Position numbers and translations under genes: made by a program. This document shows positions 10,476-20,621 of a DNA stretch of 21,144 nt, one piece after another (position 1 is the stretch's first letter; every line of letters begins with the position of its first letter). The notes under the pieces are model-generated. The model was not told the DNA's origin. It made no database searches and was given only the letters and a program-made list of their open reading frames with translations. The DNA is from Daldinia sp. FL1419 (lineage: Eukaryota > Ascomycota > Sordariomycetes > Xylariales > Hypoxylaceae), in contig MU623659.1 in the NCBI GenBank assembly GCA_025201765.1, positions 1-21,144 on the forward strand, given 5' to 3'.

Positions 10476-10620
10476 AGGGTTTATTTATATATCAAAAAAC
10501 CTATGGAAATTTTAAAAGGGTTGGTTTTATAAAAGTTAATAAGGTTTTACAACTTTAATTACATAATTACACTACTCAATTACATAATTACACTATAATC
10601 TTTTATAAAAACCCTCCCTT
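10476..10620 (+). repeat. Module E, copy 1 (end of array A)
   Basis: Starts TTTATTTATAT...AAAACCTATGGAAATTTTAAAAGGGTTGG and carries AATAAGGTTTTACAACTTTAATTACATAATTACAC (described by position 10539-10571). The same ordered blocks occur at 18940-19050 after array B and on the minus strand at 19600-19690 after array C, so the module closes all three arrays. An 18-base unit is duplicated in it at 10557-10574 and 10578-10595. Confidence 0.78.
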
Positions 10621-11205
10621 TTAAAAAAAAAAAAACTTATCTAATTAGGGTAATTTAATTATAAAAATAATTGAAAAAGAAATTTAATTAAAAACATAAG
10701 AATAATTTTACGTTATATATAATTAAATATAAGCCAAAAGAATTAATTGTTATAATTAAAAATAATAACTATTATAAAAAATTTAATAATTATATAAAAT
10801 CATTAATCAAATTATAATAATTTAAATAATTAACAACTTAATATTAATATTAATAATTAATAAAACCTCTAAAATAACCAAAAATAAATTATTACTAAAA
10901 TAGATGCCCTAAAAAAAAGAATTAAAAGTTAATAAAATTATTTATTTATCTAAAAATAAATTGATTAAATCTATGTTTTTCTTATTTTATTAGTTGTGCC
11001 ATAATCTTAATTGATCAATTAGTTCCTAGAAAAATCCCCTGCACTTTTGAACATTTTTAGTTATTGTACAACAACTTCTTATCAAAAATATATATAATTT
11101 ATCTTAAAAGACTATAAATTTAGTTATTTTTTAAATAATACCAATTATTAATATTTTTATATAGGTTTTAAATTGATATAATGAATCAAAATAGTTAAGG
11201 ATTTT
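10621..11205. other. Unassigned spacer between array A and array B
   Basis: Almost pure A/T to about 10970, then a less mutated patch (about 10990-11080, with AGTTGTGCCATAATC and CCCCTGCACTTTTGAAC). No frame, repeat or motif recognised. If array B belongs to a full S-array-E unit, its S module should lie here, but I could not match it. Confidence 0.5.
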
Positions 11206-11262
11206 TTTTATACCCCGTGTGTGCGCCTATAGCTTCCCGTGGCGTACAGCAAAATACCTTTG
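11206..11262. other. Short GC-rich island before array B
   Basis: TACCCCGTGTGTGCGCC starts 57 bases with several intact CpG sites, flanked on both sides by A/T-only DNA. It ends where array B begins. No frame or RNA recognised. Unmutated CpG and CpA sites here show that RIP stopped sharply at both edges. Confidence 0.65.
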
Positions 11263-11264
11263 TA

Positions 11265-11827
11265 AATCGTTTAATTAAGGTATTAAATAAGTACTCTAAT
11301 TGATTAGGTACTCTAATTCAACAAGAGTTTTAATTTAACAAAAGTTTTAATAGTTAAATATAAAGTTATTATATTTTGAGGAAGGTAGATACTAAAGTGA
11401 TTAAATAAAAGGTTAATAAAATTGATTATTAATAATGGTAGTTAGCGTTTAAAGGTAGAATTAACAATATATTTAATAAGAAAGAGAAACCATAAATTAT
11501 TATAAGAAGGTATATAAAAGGTGATACTTAAAAAACTTAATTTGATTAGGTAAGAATTAACATTTGGGGGTTTATATATTAAACAAAAACTCTAATTCAG
11601 GGTTATTATTATTAAACAGGAACTCGAATTAAATAAGAACTCTAAAAGCTAGATGTAAGGTGATTATATCCTGAGGAAGGTATTTAAGTAATCAAATAAA
11701 ATACTAATAAATAGAAATAATTACTAGCATTTAAGAGATAGAATAAACAATATATTCAATAAGAGAGAAAAATCATAAACTATTATAAAAAATTATAAAA
11801 AAAATTAAATAAATTGATATTAAAGAA
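11265..11827 (+). repeat. Tandem array B, left part (before the copia-2 insertion)
   Basis: One incomplete unit (11265-11530) and one nearly full unit (11531-11827). Landmarks in each are an ACTTAATTTGATTAGGTAAG-like start, TTATATATTAAACA, GAACTCTAAAAGC, TTATATCCTGAGGAAGGTAT, a GTAGTTAGCGTTTAAAGG-like block, ACAATATATTCAATAAGAG and CATAAACTATTATAA. The same landmarks in the same order are found after 17148. The unit end is cut exactly by the copia-2 left LTR. Confidence 0.85.
11823..11827. repeat. Left target-site duplication AAGAA
   Basis: AAGAA before the left LTR matches AAGAA at 17148-17152 after the right LTR; 5 bp is the usual copia size. One base (T) lies between the duplication and each TG/CA terminus, so the LTR ends may be one base longer than annotated. 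Confidence 0.75.
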
Positions 11828-11828
11828 T

Positions 11829-11948
11829 TGTTGAATTACAAAAGGATGATATATTAAAAGTTAAGTTTTTTTTTTTTTTTATAAATACTAAATTCTCTTA
11901 GAAAATGAATTCTGGAGTTATATGATTAAGTTATATGAATCCATCTTA
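11829..11948 (-). repeat. 3' LTR of copia-2
   Basis: 120 bases beginning TGTTGAATTAC on the plus strand (so the minus-strand LTR ends ...CAACA) and ending CCATCTTA, where the other copy has the canonical CCATCTCA. It aligns over its length with 17028-17146. About 16 differences are all C/T or G/A, apart from the length and edge of an internal poly-T run. Short for an LTR, but copia LTRs can be this small. Confidence 0.88.
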
Positions 11949-11950
11949 TA

Positions 11951-11963
11951 TACCCCTTTAAAT
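11951..11963 (-). other. Putative polypurine tract of copia-2
   Basis: On the minus strand this reads ATTTAAAGGGGTA and ends two bases before the LTR, the place and composition of the primer for plus-strand DNA synthesis. Confidence 0.55.
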
Positions 11964-12089
11964 AAAATTAATAGGTTAATTTGTAAGATTTAATAAATAT
12001 ATAATAATTTGTGATTAAAGCCTCCTTTTATATAAGATATTTAATAAAAATAATGTTTAATTTAATTTTTATGATTAGTTTAAAGTAAT

Positions 12090-15000
12090 TTAAGTTTTAT
12101 AAATATTTTTTTTTATATTTTTTAAAATATATTAATTTAATATTTCTTTTATATTTACCAAACCTAACTATTTTTTAAATTTAAAAAATTATATGTTATT
12201 TAAGGCTTTTGTAAATTTATTTGTAATTATATCTTTTGAGTGTGTGTATTAAATTTTAATTATTTTTTTGTTAGCCTTTTAACGTAATTAGTGATTGTGG
12301 ATATTGATATGTTTAAATTTTATTTATAATTTATTAATGTTTTTATAAATTAATTGAATAATTTAATAATTATTATATTTAATAATTATTGTTAATAAGT
12401 TTAAAGATATGTTTAATTTTTTGATTAATTTTAATATAAATATTTCTTTTTTGGTTATTTGTAATAACACCAATAATTTGGTTTTTATAATGGATGTTGT
12501 TATAATTATTTATTTATTTATCCTCTATCCTATTATTTTTCCAAATAATTTTATAATATATATTTAAAAGTTTTTGTAATTTTAAATATTATTTGCAAAT
12601 AATATATTATTTGTTATTTTAAAATAATTTTTTCTTTTTATTTTTAAAATAATATACTTAATAGATTATAAATATTTTAATATTTAATTTATTATTTTAT
12701 AATATTTAGATTTAAGATTTAATAAGAATTTTAATAATTTTAAATAAATAAAGGTAATATTAAATCTTATAATAACTATTATATACAATAATAACCCAAT
12801 TTTTTTTTAATACAAATAAATAAATTTAAAAATGGTTTTATCTTCATATAAAAATAATTTTACCTTCATTATAAAATAAACAAAATCTTACCTTATATCT
12901 TATCCTACTAAAATATCAATCTTATTAAAATAATCACATTATAATAATTATATAAATAACTTAAATTAATTTCTTAAAATTACAATACCAAAAAATCATT
13001 AAAAATTATTACTCCCTATTAAATAATATTATTTTTTTAATTATATTATAAGTATTTTAGTTTTTTTTGCCTTGTCTTTCTTATAAACTAATATAAGATT
13101 ATTTACATAAAAGAAAAATAATATTCTTTTTTTATAATATATACAAGGTTTATGAAAAATTAATTTAAAACCTAAATCCTTAAATGATCTTATTAATTTT
13201 TAATTTTATAAAAAAGGAGATTCTCTTATTCCATAAAGAACTTTTATAATTTTTAAAATAATATTAAATTTTTAATATCCCAAAAATATTTTTATAAATA
13301 TATCTCCCCACATAATCACATTTACAAATATATTAATAACATCATATTATTTTAAGTTTAAATTAAAATATATTATAATAGCCATAAATATTTAAAAAAA
13401 TTAATATATTAAAATAGCTACATAAATATTTTCCATTCCAATTTAAGATTATTAATTTCTTTAAATAACAAATCTTATTTTATATTTAATAAAATTACTA
13501 TATTTATTAATTTTATATATATATACTTATATACAATTAAAAATTTATTTTTTTTTACATTTTAAATTAAAAATTGAAATTTCTTACTATATTTCTATAT
13601 CTAAATAACTTTTAAAATAATTTTTTTTAATTTATTTAAAAAATTCTTTTATAATATAAATCTTTACCTTTCCATAATATTTAAAAAAAAGTAATAAATT
13701 CTTTTTATATAACTTTTTAAAATTTTTTAAATATTTTAAAAATTATACTTTTATAATAAATTTATTTTTAACCATACCTATTTAAATTATTAGCCTTATT
13801 ATATTAAATACAATATACCAAGATTTAAAATATATAATTAGGAAATAATTCATATATTTATTATTTATAGATATTTTATTAATAATTATAATTATTTAAA
13901 TTAATTTATATAAGAGATTTTTTAATATTAATAAAAAATTAAAAATAAGTATTATTTTAAAATATAATTAAATATATTAAAATTAATTAGATTTTATTTT
14001 GGTTTAATTATATTTATTACTTGGTTCTATTATATCTTTATCTAATAAATCCCCTTAATTTATTATATTTAGTTCAAATTTATTTTTAATATAATACCCA
14101 TAATTATCATTATTATTCTAAGAGTTTAATAAAGGTTATCTTTTTATAAAATTAAAAAAAATTTTTAAAATTTTTTATAATAAAATTTAATATTCTTCAA
14201 TATAAATATAAAATAAATTATTTTTTAAGTTATTAAAATTTCTTAAGAATAAAGAATTTTTATCAAAAATAACATCTTTTATAAAAATTATTTTATTTAT
14301 ATTTGAATTTTAAATATAATAAATATTTGTAAAGAAGTATTTTACTAAATAATTAATCCATATCTTCAGATTTAATTTTTAGAAATATTTTTCTTTAAGT
14401 TAAATTTTCTTAATTATTATAAAGGCTTTACATTTATAAATATATAAATAGGCTTGTTAAAATTTTTGCTTAAAAATAGAATTGCCATTTTTTTTAACAA
14501 TAAATATATAGAATTTTTTATATAATAATTTTTAATTGTAAATATATTTGGGAATACAATTGTAAAAATAAATGGTTATTTTGTAGATTTCTGATTATAA
14601 AAACGTTAGTAATTTTGTACTGTTTTGTATAGCCTTGGTTTTTGTTTTAATTATATCCCTTAAACGTTTAGTAGTGCTGTTTTGTTCTTATGTATAGGGT
14701 GCCAAAGGTTCTACGTAAATATGTACTTGTTCGAAAAAACATTGTATTTATGGTTTAATAGTGGTAAGTTTGTTATTATATTTTATTATTTTTGGTTTAA
14801 TATTATATTATATTTTGAATATTTTTAATAGATGTTTAAAATATAAAATAATTAATTAGATTATTTATTTTTAGAAGTAATAATTTTAAATAAATTTGAT
14901 TTACTGGTTTGTTATGAGTATTAAATTTTTATAACCTTTAAAGTCTTTTTTAAGGGGGTAAAAGTCCATTGCCAATCTTACATCTGTAATTTTATTTAAT

Positions 15001-15500
15001 GCCTTAGGCTCTTATCTAATTTAGTGTTTAAATTTAGATATCCTGTACGTATCATATTTAACAATAGTAGGATTAATGATTTTAGCCCTTATTAAATTAT
15101 TTATAAGGTATTTTAACGTTTGGGATCTAAGGTACCCTAGCCTGAGGTGCCATTTAATTGTATTTTTCTTTTTTAGAATATATTTGGTTTATGTATTAAT
15201 TTTATATGCGTAATTATAAAAAGAAATTATTATTATTTTATAAAGAATGTTTTTTATAATAAATTAATTATATTTGTCTTTAATATAGTAGAGGATTAAT
15301 TTATTTATTTTTTGAATATATGTTTCTGCGTAATAGTTATTCTATTAGTAGTTTTAATAATAAAATATTTAAAATAAAATTAAGTTATAAGTAAAGCCTT
15401 TATAATATATTATATTTTAAAATTAAAAATAATAATAACTTTATAAATTTTTTATTTTTATATTAATTTTTTTGTATTTTTTTATTAGAATGGTATGGTT
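12090..15500 (-). pseudogene. copia-2 pol remnant (integrase-RT-RNase H)
   Basis: Read on the minus strand, high to low coordinates. Pre-integrase: KWHLRLGYL (Trp codon complement at 15150-15152), then KFKH...EPKALN from the zinc-binding region. Integrase core: LAMDFYPL with the first catalytic Asp at 14964-14966, and VEPLAPYT-stop-EQN with the catalytic Glu at 14695-14697. A frame change lies between these two points. Integrase C-terminal part: LNLKIWINYLVKYFFTNIYY near 14340-14380. RT: KVLYGIRESPFL near 13200-13240 and the YVDD box changed to YVNN at 13098-13109. RNase H end: KHINIHNH at about 12291-12312 and FTKAL near 12201-12215. RT and RNase H share one frame. Stops lie at expected Gln or Trp. 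Protease was not readable. The integrase stretch 14580-15160 is visibly less mutated than the rest. Confidence 0.9.
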
Positions 15501-17027
15501 TCCTATTATTATTATATTTTTTATTAATATTTTTTTAAAATATTAAAAATAAGAACATTTATTAAAAATGTGAAGGATATTTTTTAAATCAAAAATTATA
15601 AAATAAATAAAAAAATATTTAATAATAATAAAAGTAAATTGTACTATTAGATCTATTGTATATACATTTATAGTATGTAGTAATATTTTAATAGAGCAAC
15701 CTAATCAACTATTATTACAATTATACCATTGTACATTCATTCTTTCTTTTCTTTCTTTAAAAATCCTCTTAATTTTATTAATATTTTTTTAAAATTTGGG
15801 ATTTTGTTTTAAATTTTGTTTAAAAATTTATTAAATGCAAATATCCCATATTTTAAACCAAAACGGTTGAACCTTTTTGAAAATATACTAATATTTTTTA
15901 AATTAATGAAAACCATTATATGCCTTATATATCCACTCATTTATTTATTTAATTTCTTTTTATTTATATTTTTTTTTTTTATTTTTTTTATTAATCTTTT
16001 TATTTTTAACCTTCCATCCTCTTTTTTTAAAATTTTTCTTTTAATTAATATTTTCTTCTTATTTATTATCTTTATTATTATATATAAATCCAAACCTTCC
16101 TTTTCCAATTTTTTTAATTTTATTTTCGAAGGTTTAAATCTTTATTCGCAAAGATGCAATAATTAATTAATATAATAAGATATTATTGTTAATATTTGTG
16201 GAATTCACTATCAAATATATGTTAATTTAATTGGACAAAGTATATTTTAAGGTTATAAATAGGTTTTTGAACTATTTGACATTATATTCAATTATAAAAA
16301 AATTCTTATTTTTAACTTTGGCTATGGCCTTTTCCCACTAAAAAACCCACACCTTCCAATCTCTTAAAGATTTATACAAAATAGTTATAGCCTCCTTATA
16401 TTCCTCTCAAACAAGAACTTTAAATTAAACATTAATAATATTAATATATTTTTTAAATAAAATATACTATTTAATAAGTATAATAATAAGAAAATATATT
16501 ATTTAATAATAATACAATAATACGTTTAACTATATTTATATCTTAAACTTTTTTATATTTGTATATTTTATTTTATATTCCTTGAATTTTTCTTTATATA
16601 TATTAAAATTTAAAATAAAAGTTTTTTATTAGGTTTAAATTAATTAAATAGTTGTTTATATTGCAGTTAATGGTTTATTTATATAACCACCTTTTAGAAT
16701 AATATAATTAACCATTATAAATCTTAAAAATTTAATTAATTATTAATATTAAGGATTATTATTAATATTTTTATTTTTAAAAAATATAATCTTATATTAT
16801 AATTATATATTAATTGCTTTTAATTTAAATATACTTTCTTAATATTCCTATTAGTTGAAACTTAAAAATTTTATAATTAAACTATCTTTAATTTCTAAAT
16901 TATTAATTAATATTTTAAAATTATTTTTAAAAATATTTTAATAATTTTAAAATATAAAATAAGATTTTTTAGGAAGTTTTGGATATTTTTCTTTCTTAAT
17001 TGATTATAGGTATATAAGATTCTTAAT
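15501..17027 (-). pseudogene. copia-2 gag remnant
   Basis: Lies between the 5' LTR and the integrase, where gag and protease belong. One segment is readable on the minus strand: RDWKVWVF-stop-WEKA (WEKA complement at 16326-16337), followed by IIEYNVK-stop-F near 16280. It matches the tryptophan-rich W...W-x-WEKA segment I know from fungal copia gag. The region 15816-16166 is Lys/Asn-rich on this strand and low in complexity; the zinc knuckle could not be found. No start codon can be assigned. G is strongly depleted on the plus strand over 15750-16450. Confidence 0.55.
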
Positions 17028-17146
17028 TATTAAATTATAAAAGGATGATATATTAAAAATTAAAATTTTTTTTTTTTTATAAATATTAAATTTTTTTAGA
17101 AAATGAATCCTGGAGCCATATGATTAAGTCATGTGGGTCCATCTCA
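17028..17146 (-). repeat. 5' LTR of copia-2
   Basis: 119 bases; TGAGATGGACCC is its minus-strand start (complement at 17135-17146). At its minus-strand end TG/CA has become TA (plus-strand TATTAAATTAT against TGTTGAATTAC in the partner). It keeps more G/C in its outer half than the 3' LTR does, while the inner end is more decayed, showing that the two LTRs were mutated independently. Confidence 0.88.
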
Positions 17147-17147
17147 T

Positions 17148-17152
17148 AAGAA
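17148..17152. repeat. Right target-site duplication AAGAA
   Basis: Partner of 11823-11827. It doubles as the first bases of the next array-B unit (AAGAACTTAAC), which places the insertion at a unit junction. Confidence 0.75.
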
Positions 17153-18939
17153 CTTAACTTGATCAGATAAGAATCAACTTTTGAGAGCCTATATATTGAA
17201 GAGGAGCTTTAATAGCTTTTGCAGGATATGCCCTACATTTCAACTGCCTTATAACAAATTATATCCTAAAGCAGATATTAAGGTGATCAAATAAAAGATT
17301 AATAAAAATGATTGTTGGGAATGGTAGTTGGCGTTTAAAAGATAGAATAGATTATATATTTAATAAGAGATAAGAAAGTTGTAAACTATTGTAAGAAGTT
17401 ATATGAAAGGTGATGTTTAAAGAGCTTAACCTAATCAAATAAAAATTAATTCTTAAAGGTTTATATATTAAATAGAAGCTTTAATTCACGGTTAATATTA
17501 GCTTTAAAAACTTTTGTAAAATATATGTATAAATGAGATAAAAGATATAAAATAACTATATCCTAAAAAAGATATTAAAATAATTAAATAAAAGATTATT
17601 AAGGATAATTGGTGGAAATGGTAACACACTCTTATAAAATTATATTTAATAAAAAAAAGAATTCATAAATTATCGTAAAAGTTATAGGAAAAATTAATGA
17701 TTTTGTATAACTCAAGAACTTAACCTGATTAAATAATAATTAACTCTTAAAAACTTATATATTAAACAAAAACTGTAATAGAATAGGAGTTCTAATAGTT
17801 CTTACAAGATATACCTTATATTTCAATTAAATTAAAAGGTTAAATAAAATAAATAATATAAAGTAATTATATTCTAAATAAAATATTAAAGGGATTAAAA
17901 GAATTAAATAAAAAAATTAATAAAAATTAATTATTAGTAATGGTAATATGTTCGAAAAATAGAAAAAATAATATATTCAATAAAAGAATAAATTTATAAA
18001 CTATTATAAAAGATATAAGAAAAAGTAATAATTCTGTAGAATTTGATTTAATTAAATAAAAATTAATTTTTAAGGATTTATATATTAAACAAGAACTTTA
18101 ATTAAATAAAAATTCTAATAATTATCTAAATATAAAACAATTATATCCTAAAAAAGATATTTAAATAATCAAATAATAAACTAATTAATAAAAATAATTA
18201 TTAACACTTAAAAAATAAAATAGATAATATATTCAACTAAAAATATAATTATAAACTATTATAAAAAATTATAAAAAAAAATAAATAAATTAATATTTAA
18301 AAACTTAACCTAATTAAATAAAAATCAATTCTTAGAAATTTATATATTAAATAAGGGCTTTAATCACTCTTATAAAATATATTTTACCCTACACTTCAAT
18401 TACCCTATAATAATTAAAAAATTAAATAAAATAAAAGATATAAAATAACTATCCTAAAAAAAATATTAAAATAATCAAATAAAAAACTAATTAATAAAAA
18501 TAATTTCTAATTCTTGAAAAATAAAATAAACAATATATTCAATAAAAAAAAAAATCAAAAACTATTATAAAAAATTATATAAAAGATAATACTTAAAAAG
18601 CCTAATTTAATCAAATAAAAATCAACTTTTAAAAACCTATATATTAAATAAGAACTTTAATAATTCCTACAAAATATATTTTATACTTTAATTACCTCAT
18701 AATAAATCAAAAACTATATAAAAATAAAGAATATAAGATAACTATATCCTAAAACAAATATTTAAATAATTAAATAAAATAACTATTAAAAATAATTATT
18801 TATCAATAATAATACACTATAAGAAATTATATTAAAAAAAAATTAAAATTATATATTATTATATAAAAACTCTATAAAAATAATTCTTAAAAAATTATAA
18901 TAAATTTAAACTAATTAAACAAAAAAAACAACTCTCAAA
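17148..18939 (+). repeat. Tandem array B, right part, about six to seven units of 260-325 bp
   Basis: Units start with AGAACTTAACTTGATCAGAT-like sequence near 17148, 17420, 17714, 18039, 18299, 18595 and about 18897. The first unit is best preserved: GAGGAGCTTTAATAGC, TTTGCAGGATATGCCCTACA, TATATCCTAAAGCAG, AATGGTAGTTGGCG and GTAAACTATTGTAAG in order. The first part matches array A and, inverted, array C. G content falls from left to right: 12 G in 17161-17220 but only 8 G in 18361-18900, while C is kept. No coding potential. Confidence 0.9.
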
Positions 18940-19050
18940 ACGTATTTATATTCTAAAAAACCTATAAAGACCTTAAAAGGGTTAATTTTATAAAAGCAAA
19001 TAAGGTTTTACAAAATAACTTTAATTACATAATTATATTACCCCAATTTT
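18940..19050 (+). repeat. Module E, copy 2 (end of array B)
   Basis: CGTATTTATATTCTAAAAAACC, AGACCTTAAAAGGGTTAATTTTATAAAAG, AATAAGGTTTTAC and CTTTAATTACATAATTA (positions 18940-19040) match the blocks of 10476-10570 in order. Differences are mostly transitions. Confidence 0.78.
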
Positions 19051-19569
19051 AAAATTAATTGGTCTTGAAGTTAAATTGGTTGTAAAGTAACCAATCCAAA
19101 AAAACTAATTATATAATATAAAGATAAATAGTAAATATATATTAAAATTAATTTAGAATAATATTTCAAAAAACTTATAATTAAATAATTGTATAATATA
19201 TGGATTATGGTGCGTTACTTATTTTGAAAAATAAGGATTTAATTTATATATATGGTTTGGAAAGATATTAATAGAATTAATTATTAAATCACAACCAAGC
19301 ATACTGTTAGAATAATTAGGATGGGAAGTATTTGAATAAACTTTTGAATATATATAATTAAATAAGGATTGATTAGTTTAATAAGTATATGAATAAGATT
19401 AGAGAACATTAAATAGAGTTACAAAATGTTTGAAATAATATAATAATTAAAAGATTTGGGGAATTTAGATTTTTTTTTTAATTTATATAATATTTAATTA
19501 ATTTAATTATAATTTAGATATATAATTTTTTAATTCTTTTATCAAAATTGATTTATTAAGGTTTAATAT
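19051..19569. other. Spacer between the converging array copies
   Basis: About 0.5 kb between two E modules that face each other. It is less mutated in patches (AATTGGTCTTGAAG with GGTTGTAAAGTAACC, and GGATTATGGTGCGTTAC near 19201). No reading frame, repeat or RNA recognised. It may be original host sequence or the centre of a larger inverted structure. Confidence 0.55.
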
Positions 19570-19690
19570 TATTAATTCTAAGGAATTCTAAATTAGGGTA
19601 AGTGTAATTAAGTAATAAGAACTATTTTAAAAAACCTTATTAACCCTCTTCCTTCTAAAATTTATACATATTTTTTTTAAATATAAATAA
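19570..19690 (-). repeat. Module E, copy 3 (inverted)
   Basis: The reverse complement reads GATTTATTTATATT, AGAGGGTTAATAAGGTTTT and TTACTTAATTACACTTACCC, matching E at 10476 and 18940 in order. It follows array C on the minus strand. The match is looser than between the other two copies. Confidence 0.6.
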
Positions 19691-20297
19691 ATCTTCAAAA
19701 ATTGTTTTCTTACTTGATTAATTTAAATCATACATAATTCTTTAAAGATTGTCTTTATAAAGCTTCATATGAATAATATATATTTTTAGACTTATAATCT
19801 TATTATACATATTACTATTACCAAATAATCACTTATAATAACTTTTCTACCTAATTATCCTATTATATTCCTTAAGATATAAATACCTTATATCTTCTGA
19901 CTCATATAGCCTCTGGCTTGATATGGGTTAGTTGAAGTATAGGGCATATCCTGCAGGAGCTATTAGAGCTCCTGTTCAATATATACTTATTTAGATATAT
20001 ATAGGCCTTAGTAGTTATTTTTCCTGCTTGATTAGTATAAGAGATAAATAGTTCTTTAGAGATCGTTTTTATATAATTTTATATAGATAATATATATTCT
20101 TTTAGGCCTATAACCTCTTTATATACATTATTATTATAAAATAATCATATATAATAATTCATTTATCTAATTATTTTGATATTTTTGTTAGGATATAGTC
20201 ACCTTATATCTTCAAGTTTGTACAACCTTTGATTACTATGGGTTAATTGAAGTGTAAGGTATATCCTGCAGGAGCTATTAGAGCTCCTGTTCAATAT
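19691..20297 (-). repeat. Tandem array C, inverted, about two units of 315 bp
   Basis: Minus-strand copies of the array-B unit. A 37-base block is identical at 19946-19982 and 20261-20297, giving a 315-bp period. It holds two palindromic elements, CCTGCAGG and GGAGCT-ATTAG-AGCTCC. These are the least mutated array units in the window, retaining CTGGCTTGATATGGG and AGGCCTATAACC type sequence, and so are closest to the ancestral unit. Confidence 0.88.
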
Positions 20298-20621
20298 GAA
20301 TACTAATTAAGATTATAATCTTAAACATTTAAACATATTAAGATTAATTCTTTTCTATAATCTTCTTTTTATTCCTACTTATATTAAATTAATTAATGAC
20401 CCTTTTTATAAAATACTATAAATCCATATTTTAATAAATATTAAATTAATATTTTAATAGAATAAATAATATTATAATATTATAAATTAATGGTTGTTAA
20501 AATTAATATTAATAATTTAAAATATTTTAAAATTAAATATATTTTATTGATAAAATATTATTAAAATATATAAAGATAAATAAAGAAAATCTATTAATAA
20601 CTAAAAAATAAGGATTTATAA
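20298..20621 (-). repeat. Module S, right copy (inverted)
   Basis: Reverse-complement partner of 4359-4686. On the minus strand it runs from TTATAAATCCTTATTTTTTA to ATTATAATCTTAATTAGTATT and continues directly into array C, which establishes the order S, array, E. Confidence 0.8.

Larger units (their letters stand above)
11829..17146 (-). mobile_element. copia-2: full-length RIP-degraded Ty1/copia element nested in array B
   Basis: A 5.3-kb element on the minus strand with two LTRs of about 120 bp, a putative polypurine tract next to the 3' LTR, gag, integrase, RT and RNase H remnants in copia order, and a 5-bp flanking duplication. It interrupts array B at a unit boundary: the array reads straight on from 11827 to 17148. 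Its LTR sequence differs from that of copia-1, so the two are separate families or distant copies. Fully inactivated by transitions. A primer-binding site should lie at about 17000-17027, but RIP leaves it unreadable. Confidence 0.92.

Noticed and set aside
11206..11262. Terminal inverted repeat of a DNA transposon
   Set aside because: No inverted partner was found in the window and no known terminus matches.
15816..16166. Plus-strand open stretch of 116 codons, Phe/Ile/Leu-rich, resembling a membrane protein
   Set aside because: It is antisense to the copia-2 gag region. T-rich DNA depleted of G has few stops in this frame and yields runs of Phe, Ile and Leu that mimic membrane segments.
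4359..20621. Module S pair as terminal inverted repeats of one 16-kb DNA transposon
   Set aside because: S joins an array inward in the right copy, and arrays A and B with their own E ends lie between. Two or more separate units, one inverted, explain the layout better, and no transposase was found.
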